Origin: Aliivibrio_A sp016764915
GTDB lineage: Bacteria; Pseudomonadota; Gammaproteobacteria; Enterobacterales; Vibrionaceae
Assembly: GCA_965224595.1 (NCBI GenBank)
Contig: OZ245058.1
Span: forward strand, 2,728,001 to 2,792,000
Reading direction: 5' to 3'
Length of the DNA: 64,000 bases
Every line of letters begins with the position of its first letter. Position 1 is the stretch's first letter. The notes below the pieces were generated by a model that worked only from the letters and a program-made list of their open reading frames with translations, had not been told where the DNA came from and searched no databases. Positions 23,243-31,654 of this stretch are shown one piece after another. The position numbers were made by a program, and so were the translations under genes.

Positions 23243-26017
23243 CTAATGTGCTTGATCCCAATTGTCACCACTGCCTGTTTCGGCGATTAACGGTACATTA
23301 ATCGAGGCTGCACTTTCCATTAATTGCTGTATTTTAGGTTCAATCTCTGCAAGTGCAGACTCCTCCACTTCTAATACCAATTCATCGTGAACCTGCATTA
23401 AGAGTCTAACTCGACCGTCACCTTCTGTTTCAATCCACTGATCAACCAATAACATCGCCTTCTTAATAATATCAGCAGCGGTGCCTTGCATTGGCGCATT
23501 AATCGCCGCGCGCTCTGCCGCCTTGCGACGCATCCCATTGCTGGCTTTAATGTCGGGAAGATACAGGCGTCGACCAAACAGTGTCTCAACATACCCTTGC
23601 TCTGCTGCTTTTACACGAGTCTCTGCCATATATTGTTGAACACCTGGGTAGCGTTCGAAATAGAGATCCATGTATTGCTGAGCTTCGTTACGGCCAATGC
23701 CAATCTGCTTAGCGAGCCCAAAAGCACTCATACCATAAATCAAACCAAAGTTGATCGCTTTAGCGCGACGACGTTGCTCAGTAGTGACTTCTGAGATATC
23801 AACACCCATCACTTCTGCAGCTGTTGCTGAGTGAATATCTTTACCTTGAGCAAAAGCATCCAAAAGCGCTTTATCACCAGAGAGGTGAGCCATGATTCGC
23901 AATTCAATTTGAGAGTAATCGACCGCTAAAATTTTCCAACCATGCGGCGCAACAAATGCCTGACGAATCCTACGGCCTTGCTCATTTCTAACAGGGATAT
24001 TCTGCAAATTAGGATCGGTTGAAGATAAACGTCCGGTCGCCGTCACAGCCTGATGATAAGAGGTATGCACTCTTCCTGTTTCTGCGTTGATCATCTTAGG
24101 TAACTTATCAGTATAAGTAGACTTCAACTTAGCAAGCCCACGATGTTCAAGAATCAACTTAGGCAACGGATAATCTAAAGCAAGCTCTTGCAACACCTCT
24201 TCATTGGTTGATGGCGCACCCGATGGGGTTTTCTTAATTACTGGTAAACCCATCTTTTCAAACAAAATGGCTTGCAGCTGTTTTGGCGAGCTTAAATTAA
24301 ACTCTTGCTCTGCTACCTCAAAGGCCTCTTTTTGTAACTCATCTAAACGTTGTGAAATTTCAACTGACTGGGCAGAAAGCATCATGTCATCAATAAAAAC
24401 ACCCGTGCGCTCAATACGAGATAATACCGGCACTAAAGGCATCTCAATCTCTTCATAAACAGACCTAAGTTTCTCATCGGCCATGATCTTTTTATTTAGT
24501 GTGTGGTGCAGACGCAATGTCACATCGGCGTCTTCAGCAGCATAGGGCCCCGCTTGTTCTAAATCGATCTGATTAAAAGTGAGCTGTTTTTTTCCTTTAC
24601 CTGCAATATCTTCAAAGGTAATCGTTGAATGTTTGAGATAACGAAGCGCAAGACTGTCCATATCATGGCGGCCTGCAACACTATTATAAACGTATGACTC
24701 GAGCATCGTATCAAACTTAATGCCCTGCATTTCTATGTTATAACGGGCTAATATACTGGCATCAAATTTTAAATTTTGCCCCACCTTCGCTTTGCTAGAA
24801 TCTTCAAGGTAAGGGGTCAATTGCTCAAGAACCCACTCTCGGCTTAACTGCTCAGGAGCATCAAGATAATCATGTGCTACAGGAACATACGCGGCTTTAC
24901 CCTCTTCAACAGAAAATGATAATCCGATGAGGTTTGCAGTCATGTAGTCCAAACCGTCCGTTTCGGTATCAAACGCGGCAACATCCGCTGCATTCAATTT
25001 ATCTAACCAAGCAGTGAACGTGGCTTGATCCAATACCGTCTCGTAACCACTACGATCAATCGTCACAGCCTCAACAGGTTCAGCGGATTGTCTAGGTTGT
25101 GCATTCACTTCATCGGCGATAATTTTGCCATCACCACCATCAAGTAGCTCCGATAACCAACGCTTAAAGTTCAACTTACCAAACCATTGGATCAACTCAT
25201 CGGTATTGGGCTCAGATTTTAATAACGCTTCAGGCCCAAGCTCTAGTTCAACGTCTAACTTAATCGTAGCTAACTCATACGAGAGCAGTGCACTCTCTTT
25301 ATTATCAACCAGCTTAGTGGCCATAGTCTTAGAACCACGGAAACCCAATGGCGCAATATCGTCTAAATTTTCATATAAGGTATTAATGGAACCAATACCT
25401 TGCAGTAATGCTTTAGCCGTTTTATCACCAACACCAGGGACACCTGGAATGTTGTCTGATTTATCTCCCATTAAAGCGAGATAATCAATGATCAACTCTG
25501 GAGGTATACCGAATTTTTCAACCACACCTTCACGGTCCATCACCAAATTTGTCATGGTATTAATCAGCGTGACATTTTCGTCCACTAACTGCGCCATATC
25601 TTTATCACCAGTACTGATGAGAACCGACATACCGAGTTTAGAAGCTTGAGTGGATAAAGTACCAATCACATCATCTGCTTCAACGCCGGAGATCGATATC
25701 AGCGGCAACCCCATTGCTCTAATAATGTCATGCAGTGGTGCTATCTGACTACGAAGCTCATCAGGCATGGGAGGTCTATTGGCTTTATATTCTGGATACA
25801 TATCATTTCGAAATGTTTTTCCTTTCGCATCAAATATCACTGCAATGCGTTCAGTTGACACTTGCTTTAATAAGCTTCGAAGCATGTTAATCACACCAAA
25901 AATCGCACCAGTTGGCTCACCATCCCCATTAGTAAAATTGGGTGCCGCATGAAATGCACGGAACAGATAAGATGAACCATCGATTAAAATAAGAGGTTTT
26001 TCAGGTATGCTTGCCAT
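23243..26017 (-). CDS. polA: DNA polymerase I
   Basis: The start at 26017 (MASIPEKPLILIDGSSYLFRAFHA) gives 924 residues (928 in E. coli); the longer frame to 26071 lacks conservation. Three activities are visible: an N-terminal 5'-3' exonuclease (1-300, with GDKDMAQLV and GDKSDNIPG), a 3'-5' proofreading domain with FDTETDGLD (catalytic D and E), and a C-terminal polymerase with VDYSQIELR and QVHDELVLEV. All catalytic residues appear intact. It removes RNA primers and fills gaps in repair. A perfect DnaA box lies about 113 bp upstream. Confidence 0.98.
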   Translation of the reverse strand: MASIPEKPLILIDGSSYLFRAFHAAPNFTNGDGEPTGAIFGVINMLRSLLKQVSTERIAVIFDAKGKTFRNDMYPEYKANRPPMPDELRSQIAPLHDIIRAMGLPLISISGVEADDVIGTLSTQASKLGMSVLISTGDKDMAQLVDENVTLINTMTNLVMDREGVVEKFGIPPELIIDYLALMGDKSDNIPGVPGVGDKTAKALLQGIGSINTLYENLDDIAPLGFRGSKTMATKLVDNKESALLSYELATIKLDVELELGPEALLKSEPNTDELIQWFGKLNFKRWLSELLDGGDGKIIADEVNAQPRQSAEPVEAVTIDRSGYETVLDQATFTAWLDKLNAADVAAFDTETDGLDYMTANLIGLSFSVEEGKAAYVPVAHDYLDAPEQLSREWVLEQLTPYLEDSSKAKVGQNLKFDASILARYNIEMQGIKFDTMLESYVYNSVAGRHDMDSLALRYLKHSTITFEDIAGKGKKQLTFNQIDLEQAGPYAAEDADVTLRLHHTLNKKIMADEKLRSVYEEIEMPLVPVLSRIERTGVFIDDMMLSAQSVEISQRLDELQKEAFEVAEQEFNLSSPKQLQAILFEKMGLPVIKKTPSGAPSTNEEVLQELALDYPLPKLILEHRGLAKLKSTYTDKLPKMINAETGRVHTSYHQAVTATGRLSSTDPNLQNIPVRNEQGRRIRQAFVAPHGWKILAVDYSQIELRIMAHLSGDKALLDAFAQGKDIHSATAAEVMGVDISEVTTEQRRRAKAINFGLIYGMSAFGLAKQIGIGRNEAQQYMDLYFERYPGVQQYMAETRVKAAEQGYVETLFGRRLYLPDIKASNGMRRKAAERAAINAPMQGTAADIIKKAMLLVDQWIETEGDGRVRLLMQVHDELVLEVEESALAEIEPKIQQLMESAASINVPLIAETGSGDNWDQAH

Positions 26018-26129
26018 TGTCTTTTTGTATCCAAAAAAAAGAGATGAGTAAGGATGCCACGCAAAGCGCATTCTGTTAACTGATATTCACAATCTTGAAC
26101 AATCAATTGCACTTTTTTACAGGAAAAAT

Positions 26130-26138
26130 TGTGGATAA
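26130..26138 (-). promoter_or_regulatory. DnaA box upstream of polA
   Basis: The minus strand reads TTATCCACA, the exact high-affinity DnaA 9-mer, about 113 bp before the polA start. Four GATC sites follow within 26190-26265. The region 26018-26366 has no gene and should carry the polA promoter; otherwise I see only AT-rich sequence. Confidence 0.4.
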
Positions 26139-26366
26139 GTCTGTTTGTAACTTTTAAATGTTCATTTTATCGTACTGCCGATTATTTAAGGATCGAATAA
26201 TAAAATCTAAACAATCAATAGATTACATAATCACAATACGATCATCACAAGATCCGAATATGATCGAACTCTGTGGAAAACAATTATTATCAAGAAGTTT
26301 TCACTGCCACAATTTTAGAGTTTCATGTTGAATTCAACACAATATTTCATTATTCTTACTGCGAAT

Positions 26367-26535
26367 TCTCAGGGCGGGGTGAAACTCCCCACCGGCGGTA
26401 ATCTTATATCTGCACTTGTGGACAATAAGAGAGCCCGCGAGCGCTTTATTTAATCTCTCATTAGAGGTTAAATAAAGGTCAGCAGATCTGGTTAAATTCC
26501 AGAGCCGACGGTTATAGTCCGGATGGAAGAGGATA
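26367..26535 (+). promoter_or_regulatory. FMN riboswitch (RFN element)
   Basis: The conserved blocks follow in order: AGGGCGGGGTGAAACTCCCC, ACCGGCGGTAA, GAGCCCGCGAGCG, GGTCAGCAGATCTGG, TTCCAGAGCCGACGG and TATAGTCCGGATGGAAGAGGA. This is the full RFN aptamer that senses flavin mononucleotide. It precedes ribB by about 95 bases. A later GCCCTGA (26593-26599) is complementary to TCAGGGC (26369-26375) in the aptamer's first strand, suggesting the alternative pairing used for switching. Confidence 0.97.
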
Positions 26536-26630
26536 AATTTAGCGCAAACCGTCATTTGAAGGTATTTGTGAGTTTCCCTTATCTAAAAAAAGCCCTGATT
26601 CTGGTCGAAATTTAATTTTGGAGTTATACC

Positions 26631-27269
26631 ATGAATCAGTCTTTATTGGCCTCTTTTGGCACACCAATTCAACGCGTTGAAGCAGCGCTTACTGCCCTTA
26701 AAAAAGGCAATGGCGTCCTTGTTCTTGATGATGAAAATCGTGAGAATGAAGGAGATATTATCTATTCTGCTGAACACCTAACCACTGAACAGATGGCTCT
26801 TATGATTCGAGAGTGTTCTGGTATTGTGTGTGTGTGTTTACCTGAAGAGCGCGTAAATCAGCTTGAACTACCAATGATGGTAGAAAACAATACCAGCGCC
26901 AATCAAACAGGTTTCACGGTCACGATTGAAGCTGCGAATGGTGTCACGACAGGCGTTTCTGCGGCAGATCGAGTAACAACAGTAAAAGCAGCTACCGCTG
27001 ATAACGCTCAACCAAGCGATCTATCACGTCCAGGCCATGTATTTCCATTAAAAGCACACAAAGATGGTGTTCTTGGTCGTCAAGGTCATACTGAAGCGAC
27101 CATTGACCTGATGAAACTGGCGGGTCTAAAACCTTACGGTGTCCTTTGTGAGCTATCTAATCCAGATGGCAGTATGGCTCGCTTGCCTGAGGTGGTTACC
27201 TTTGGTAAAAAACATGACATGCCAGTGCTGACCATTGAAGATATGATTGCCTACATTAAAAACGCTTAA
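26631..27269 (+). CDS. ribB: 3,4-dihydroxy-2-butanone-4-phosphate synthase
   Basis: The 212-residue enzyme converts ribulose 5-phosphate to 3,4-dihydroxy-2-butanone 4-phosphate and formate, an early step of riboflavin synthesis. The metal-binding DDENRENEGD stretch near residue 30 and the RPGHVFPLKA and GHTEA motifs are all present. It is the stand-alone RibB type with no GTP cyclohydrolase II domain. A GGAG site precedes the ATG. It is controlled by the FMN riboswitch just upstream. It is convergent with ryhB; the T-run of the hairpin after ribB is on the ryhB side. Confidence 0.97.
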   Translation: MNQSLLASFGTPIQRVEAALTALKKGNGVLVLDDENRENEGDIIYSAEHLTTEQMALMIRECSGIVCVCLPEERVNQLELPMMVENNTSANQTGFTVTIEAANGVTTGVSAADRVTTVKAATADNAQPSDLSRPGHVFPLKAHKDGVLGRQGHTEATIDLMKLAGLKPYGVLCELSNPDGSMARLPEVVTFGKKHDMPVLTIEDMIAYIKNA

Positions 27270-27284
27270 TCTCATTTTTCAGAT

Positions 27285-27452
27285 AAAAAAAAGCGACATC
27301 TTAATAAGATGTCGCCCAGCAAAATGATACAAAGTGATTAATTATACTAATCACTTTGCTAGTAGCTGATTACACTGGAAGCAATGTGAGCAATGTCGTG
27401 TCTAAAACAAACAAGCGCAAGTAAATAGGTTACTGCTCTGTTTCCCGAAGAC
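27285..27452 (-). ncRNA. ryhB: RyhB small RNA (long Vibrio-type)
   Basis: The minus strand carries the RyhB core (27374-27400, beginning CACGACATTGCTCACATT and ending TTCCAGT), which agrees with the E. coli core over its length as I recall it. Upstream are -35 TTGCAA, a 16-bp spacer and -10 TATTAT (27464-27459), giving a start near 27452. A Fur box overlaps this promoter. Downstream are a long AT-rich hairpin (27331-27357) and a ten-bp terminator stem GCGACATCTT with eight T (to 27285). The RNA is about 168 nt, longer than the 90 nt of E. coli, in line with long vibrio RyhBs. It represses mRNAs of iron-using proteins when iron is scarce. Confidence 0.93.
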
Positions 27453-27459
27453 AAGTTAA

Positions 27460-27474
27460 TAATAACCATTCTCA
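27460..27474. promoter_or_regulatory. Fur box at the ryhB promoter
   Basis: TGAGAATGGTTATTA (minus strand) matches the 7-1-7 Fur motif TGATAAT-N-ATTATCA at 12 of 14 positions and overlaps the -10 region, so Fur with iron should block ryhB transcription. Confidence 0.8.
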
Positions 27475-27525
27475 TTTAAATTGCAACATCTAAATGATAT
27501 ATATTCTCAATTAGTCGATTGAGAG

Positions 27526-27565
27526 CAGAAGAAAACCAATAACGCTCTCACCTTATTGGTTTTTA
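27526..27565 (-). terminator. Terminator of yhhQ
   Basis: AAAACCAATAA (27532-27542) and TTATTGGTTTT (27553-27563) form an eleven-bp stem, with T-rich tracts on both flanks. It separates yhhQ from ryhB. A small second stem-loop (CTCAAT/ATTGAG) follows at 27505-27522. Confidence 0.75.
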
Positions 27566-27582
27566 TTTCTATTATTTTTTTG

Positions 27583-28254
27583 TTAAATTTTCAACTCTTT
27601 GGTAAAACCATTCTCGTTGACCACAGTCAATTTAGTCACTAAATAATTCAGCAATACTCCGTAGATCGGTACAAACAGTCCTAAGCTAATAATCAATTTA
27701 AAGCTGTAATCCACTAGCGCTATCTCTGTCCAATTAGCCGCCATAAACGGATCTGAACTTTGATAGAATGCAATCGCAAAAAAGACAAATGTATCCAAGG
27801 CATTACCAATCAATGTAGAACAAGTTGGAGCTACCCACCATTTTTTAGTTTGACGTAAGCGATTAAAGACATGCACATCCAAAATTTGACCAAGTAGGTA
27901 AGCCATAAAACTCGCCACCGCAATTCTTGCCACAAACATGTTAAATTCAGTGAGATGAGAAAGCCCCTGATACTGCCCTTCAAAAAAGATAACAGAAAGT
28001 AAATAAGAGACTAAAAGCGCAGGCAACATAACAAAGAAAATGATCTTTCTTGCCATAGCTGCACCATAGATTCTTACGGTTAAGTCTGTTGCTAAAAAGA
28101 TAAACGGAAAGGTAAACGCACCCCAAGTGGTATGGAGGCCGAAAACGGTAAAGGGTATTTGAACTAAATAGTTACTGGATGCAATGATGATCAGATGAAA
28201 TGACACTAACAGAAGTAGTGCTTTTTGTTTTTGTTCAGGTGTAAACGTACTCAT
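27583..28254 (-). CDS. yhhQ: Queuosine precursor transporter YhhQ
   Basis: This 223-residue integral membrane protein has about six hydrophobic segments and family motifs such as FPFIFLATDLTVRIYG and GNALDTFVFFAIAFY. YhhQ (COG1738) imports queuosine precursors such as preQ0/preQ1. It is a single-gene unit with its own terminator. A TATAAT -10 with TTGCGC 16 bp upstream and a PurR-like box lie in its upstream region, suggesting purine control. Confidence 0.92.
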   Translation of the reverse strand: MSTFTPEQKQKALLLLVSFHLIIIASSNYLVQIPFTVFGLHTTWGAFTFPFIFLATDLTVRIYGAAMARKIIFFVMLPALLVSYLLSVIFFEGQYQGLSHLTEFNMFVARIAVASFMAYLLGQILDVHVFNRLRQTKKWWVAPTCSTLIGNALDTFVFFAIAFYQSSDPFMAANWTEIALVDYSFKLIISLGLFVPIYGVLLNYLVTKLTVVNENGFTKELKI

Positions 28255-28390
28255 AACAGTACCTTTTTGTCATTGGGGGCGAGGGAACCCAAATAATTAG
28301 TCATAGCTGATTTTTTCGGTACCAGCTACATGAAGTTGGCGATTATACAGAAACCGTTTTGTTGCGCAATCGAGCATTTGATTAAATCTA

Positions 28391-28406
28391 ACGCAATCGT
28401 TTGGCT
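28391..28406. promoter_or_regulatory. PurR-like operator upstream of yhhQ
   Basis: ACGCAATCGTTTGGCT matches the PurR palindrome ACGCAAACGTTTGCGT at 12-13 of 16 positions. It lies between the DUF3630-like gene and yhhQ, upstream of the yhhQ promoter. Comparative work on the purine regulon has placed yhhQ under PurR in other gammaproteobacteria, as I recall. Confidence 0.6.
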
Positions 28407-28413
28407 CAATATG

Positions 28414-28716
28414 CTACTGGTTTTGTAATAGTTTAGCGATGAATTCCATCTCTTCTCGACTCTCATTTTTTCCTAAACTTTCAATCCAAATCGACCCTGA
28501 ATAGTGCTCCGCTTTCACAATGAGTTGGCACCCTTCAAAATCGATATTCCAGCTATGAAGATCAGCGTCCACCTGCTTATCTATAGCGGTTGCACTCAGC
28601 ATCGTTAGTAACTGCTCACCAACTTGCGGAAAAGTGTCAAAATTAAAGTCAGGTGCCGTTAAAATAATACGGTTACTTTCAATAATATATTCATGCAGAC
28701 CAAATTTTTTCATCAC
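28414..28716 (-). CDS. Small conserved protein, DUF3630-like
   Basis: The 100-residue protein has no membrane segment or clear catalytic motif. It starts KKFGLHEYIIESNRI after MM and ends in a helical EEMEFIAKLLQNQ. I believe it is the DUF3630 family that accompanies recQ in Vibrionaceae, but this is from memory. It starts four bases after the recQ stop, so it is co-transcribed and perhaps translationally coupled with recQ. Function unknown. Confidence 0.6.
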   Translation of the reverse strand: MMKKFGLHEYIIESNRIILTAPDFNFDTFPQVGEQLLTMLSATAIDKQVDADLHSWNIDFEGCQLIVKAEHYSGSIWIESLGKNESREEMEFIAKLLQNQ

Positions 28717-28720
28717 AATC

Positions 28721-30556
28721 TTATAGCGTCCCTGTTAGATGCTCTTGAATCAGATCCAAAAAGGGATCGGCGTACTTTTCCAATTTCACCTGCCCTACCC
28801 CACTCACGGCTAACATCTCACCGTATGAGGTTGGTAAAATATCCGCCATATCGATTAATGTTGCATCGTTAAACACCACATATGGAGGGATATCACTCTT
28901 ATCGGCAATGGTTTTTCTGAGCTTTCTTAGCTTAGCAAACAGTTTTTTATCATAGTTACGATTAGACAACCGATCTGATTTTGACTCTCTGGCCGTAATA
29001 CCTAAACGTGGCACAGCAAGTTCTAATGGCACTTCACCACGTAAAACAGGTCTGGCTTCTTCTGTTAACTGCAGTGTTGAGCTGCGAACAATATTTTGAT
29101 TCAGAAAGCCACTGTGAATCAATTGTCGAATGATACTGACCCAATATTCATGACTCTGCTCTTTTCCAATTCCGTAGGTAGAAATTTTATCGTGGCCGTT
29201 TTCTCGTACTCGGATATTTTTCATTCCACGTAACACTTCCACTACATATCCAATACCAAAACTCTGCTTCACTCGATAGACACAAGACAGCGCTTTTTGT
29301 GCCGCTTGAGTGCCATCAAAGCGTTTCGGCGGATCCAAGCAGATATCGCAGTTACCACATGGCTTCTTACGATATTCACCAAAATAGTTCAGCAGTACTT
29401 GTCGGCGACAAGTTTGCGCCTCTGCAAAAGCGCTCATCGCGCTCAACTTGTGCTCTTCTACCTTCTTTTGTGGCCCTTCATTTTTTTCATCTACCATACG
29501 TCGTAACCAAGCAATGTCTGCAGGATCATAGAGCATTACCGCTTCTGCCGGCAGTCCATCTCGCCCTGCTCTCCCCGTCTCTTGGTAGTAGGATTCAATA
29601 TTTCTTGGAATGTCAAAATGCATAACAAAACGCACATTGGGTTTATTAATGCCCATACCAAAAGCAACGGTGGCAACCACTATCTGAATATCATCTCTTT
29701 GAAAGGCATCTTGCACATAAGCGCGTTCATCATGATCCAGCCCTGCATGATAAGAAGCCGCTTTAATGTGGTTATTGCACAGCTTTTCGGTCACCATCTC
29801 TACTTTTTTGCGACTTCCACAATAGATGATTCCACACTGCCCTCGCTGACCTTCTAGGAACTTCACCACTTGCGTGACGGGTTTATGTTTCTCAATCAAG
29901 GTATAGCGAATATTGGGTCGATCGAAACTGCCCAAATAGGTGTGTGGTTCATTGAGTGACAATCTTGATAAAATGTCTTTTTGAGTCGCATCGTCTGCAG
30001 TGGCGGTTAAAGCCATGACGGGAACATGAGGAAAGCGCTGCTTTAATTGACCTAGCGATGCATATTCGGGTCTAAAATCATGTCCCCATTGTGAGATACA
30101 GTGTGCTTCGTCTACCGCAATCATACTGAGGTTTACCCCATGCAGACGCTCACTGAAATCCCCCATCATCACCCTTTCTGGCGATACGTATATCAGCTTT
30201 AAGCCACCAGCATGCATACGATTTAGAATAGTAATCTGTTGATCACGAGTTTGAGTTGAATTTAGACACTCTGCGGCAACGCCATCGGCTTTCAATTGGT
30301 CCACTTGATCTTTCATTAACGAGATAAGTGGTGAAATAACCAGGGTCAACCCATCGAATACTAAAGCGGGTATCTGATAACAGAGTGATTTCCCCCCCCC
30401 CGTGGGCATAATAACGAGGCTATCTTTGCCCTCTATTGCCGCGGTCACCACCTCTTCTTGACCAATTCTAAACTGCTGATAGCCAAACACATCTTGCAGT
30501 ATTTGTTGACTACTCGATAGTGACTTTTCGGACTCTTCAGCACTGCTCAATGACAT
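28721..30556 (-). CDS. recQ: ATP-dependent DNA helicase RecQ
   Basis: The 611-residue protein has SF2 helicase domains with Walker A PTGGGKSLC near residue 53, the DEAH box (VDEAHCISQWGHDFRPEY), and motif VI QETGRAGRDG. A zinc-binding segment with four cysteines (CRRQ...CGNCDIC) is followed by a winged-helix RQC region and a C-terminal HRDC domain. RecQ unwinds DNA in recombination and fork repair. The three Walker A glycines are encoded as GGG GGG GGG after ACG, making a run of ten G. It diverges from rarD and is followed by the DUF3630-like gene. Confidence 0.97.
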   Translation of the reverse strand: MSLSSAEESEKSLSSSQQILQDVFGYQQFRIGQEEVVTAAIEGKDSLVIMPTGGGKSLCYQIPALVFDGLTLVISPLISLMKDQVDQLKADGVAAECLNSTQTRDQQITILNRMHAGGLKLIYVSPERVMMGDFSERLHGVNLSMIAVDEAHCISQWGHDFRPEYASLGQLKQRFPHVPVMALTATADDATQKDILSRLSLNEPHTYLGSFDRPNIRYTLIEKHKPVTQVVKFLEGQRGQCGIIYCGSRKKVEMVTEKLCNNHIKAASYHAGLDHDERAYVQDAFQRDDIQIVVATVAFGMGINKPNVRFVMHFDIPRNIESYYQETGRAGRDGLPAEAVMLYDPADIAWLRRMVDEKNEGPQKKVEEHKLSAMSAFAEAQTCRRQVLLNYFGEYRKKPCGNCDICLDPPKRFDGTQAAQKALSCVYRVKQSFGIGYVVEVLRGMKNIRVRENGHDKISTYGIGKEQSHEYWVSIIRQLIHSGFLNQNIVRSSTLQLTEEARPVLRGEVPLELAVPRLGITARESKSDRLSNRNYDKKLFAKLRKLRKTIADKSDIPPYVVFNDATLIDMADILPTSYGEMLAVSGVGQVKLEKYADPFLDLIQEHLTGTL

Positions 30557-30702
30557 AGATTAGCTCAATTTCTCAAAGGGCAGCTATTTTAACTGCCTTA
30601 TGCCTAACCGCCAAGTTAATGCTTTAAATAACTTTGAGTGCCTCGAAAGTATCTCTATACTGCATGCAACTCACTCTATCGATTTTATAAGTAGCAACAA
30701 AA

Positions 30703-31602
30703 ATGAATGATGAACAGCAACGCACAAAACAGGGAGTATTCCTCGCTCTTGGTGCCTACACTATGTGGGGCATTGCTCCGATCTACTTTAAAGCCATTGA
30801 TCAGGTTTCACCGTTAGAGATTTTAAGCCACCGCGTCATTTGGTCATTTTTCTTTTTAGCTGGGTTACTTTTCTTAAGCAAAGGGTGGCGATCTGTTGCG
30901 GATACTCTAGCGTCTAAAAAGAAAGTTCTCTGTTTGCTTGTTACTTCTACTCTGGTTGGATTTAACTGGTTAATCTTTATCTGGGCGGTCACCAGCGATC
31001 ATCTGCTTGATGCCAGCTTAGGGTATTACATTAACCCGCTACTGAATGTTGTATTAGGGATGTTATTTCTTGGTGAAAGGCTCAGGAAGTTGCAGTGGCT
31101 TGCAGTCAGCTTTGCCGCCATTGGCGTGATCATTCAAATCATAACTTTTGGCTCGGTGCCAACGGTCGCCCTAGCGCTTGCCGTCAGCTTTGGTCTCTAT
31201 GGTTTACTGCGTAAAAAAGTGAACCTGTCAGCTCAAGCTGGATTGTTCATTGAAACCTTGATGATGCTACCACTGGCGATGATCTATCTACTGCTTATTG
31301 CCGACTCACCATCAAGTAACCTCATGCTAAACAACGCCTCATTAAACGTGCTATTGATTGCAGCAGGTATTGTTACTACGCTTCCTCTATTGTGCTTCAC
31401 AGGAGCAGCTACCCGTCTCAAATTATCAACACTTGGTTTCTTCCAATACCTAGGGCCAAGTATCATGTTCATCTTTGCGGTGACTATCTACAATGAAGCC
31501 TTTACCAGCGATAAAATCACCACCTTCAGCTTTATCTGGGGGGCACTTGTTATCTTCATTTTTGATGCACTGCAACATCGCTATCGACGCCGTAAACAGT
31601 AA
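30703..31602 (+). CDS. rarD: EamA-family transporter RarD
   Basis: The 299-residue protein has about ten membrane segments in two EamA repeats (DMT superfamily). Family features are AYTMWGIAPIYFKA near residue 19 and FLGERLRKLQWLAV. RarD-type proteins (chloramphenicol-sensitive protein) have an undetermined substrate. It is a single gene, divergent from recQ and convergent with uvrD. Confidence 0.9.
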   Translation: MNDEQQRTKQGVFLALGAYTMWGIAPIYFKAIDQVSPLEILSHRVIWSFFFLAGLLFLSKGWRSVADTLASKKKVLCLLVTSTLVGFNWLIFIWAVTSDHLLDASLGYYINPLLNVVLGMLFLGERLRKLQWLAVSFAAIGVIIQIITFGSVPTVALALAVSFGLYGLLRKKVNLSAQAGLFIETLMMLPLAMIYLLLIADSPSSNLMLNNASLNVLLIAAGIVTTLPLLCFTGAATRLKLSTLGFFQYLGPSIMFIFAVTIYNEAFTSDKITTFSFIWGALVIFIFDALQHRYRRRKQ

Positions 31603-31610
31603 CGATGTCA

Positions 31611-31637
31611 TAAAAAAAGGGCTCATTATGAGCCCAT
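31611..31637 (-). terminator. Terminator of uvrD
   Basis: On the minus strand GGGCTCA and TGAGCCC arms are followed by seven T. The plus strand side has no T-run, so it serves uvrD rather than rarD. Confidence 0.85.
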
Positions 31638-31654
31638 TCATTCAGATAACACGA

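Noticed and set aside
26190..26290. A crtS-like or RctB replication control site between polA and ribB
   Set aside because: The GATC sites and a DnaA box are present but no RctB 12-mer pattern is, and the neighbourhood is not the one known for crtS.
26334..26555. Minus-strand open frame across the FMN riboswitch
   Set aside because: It is a reading-frame shadow of a conserved structured RNA and has no ribosome site or family match.
28300..28340. A preQ1-I riboswitch before yhhQ
   Set aside because: The stem and A-rich loop are superficially similar but the conserved loop and 3' tail of preQ1-I are not present.
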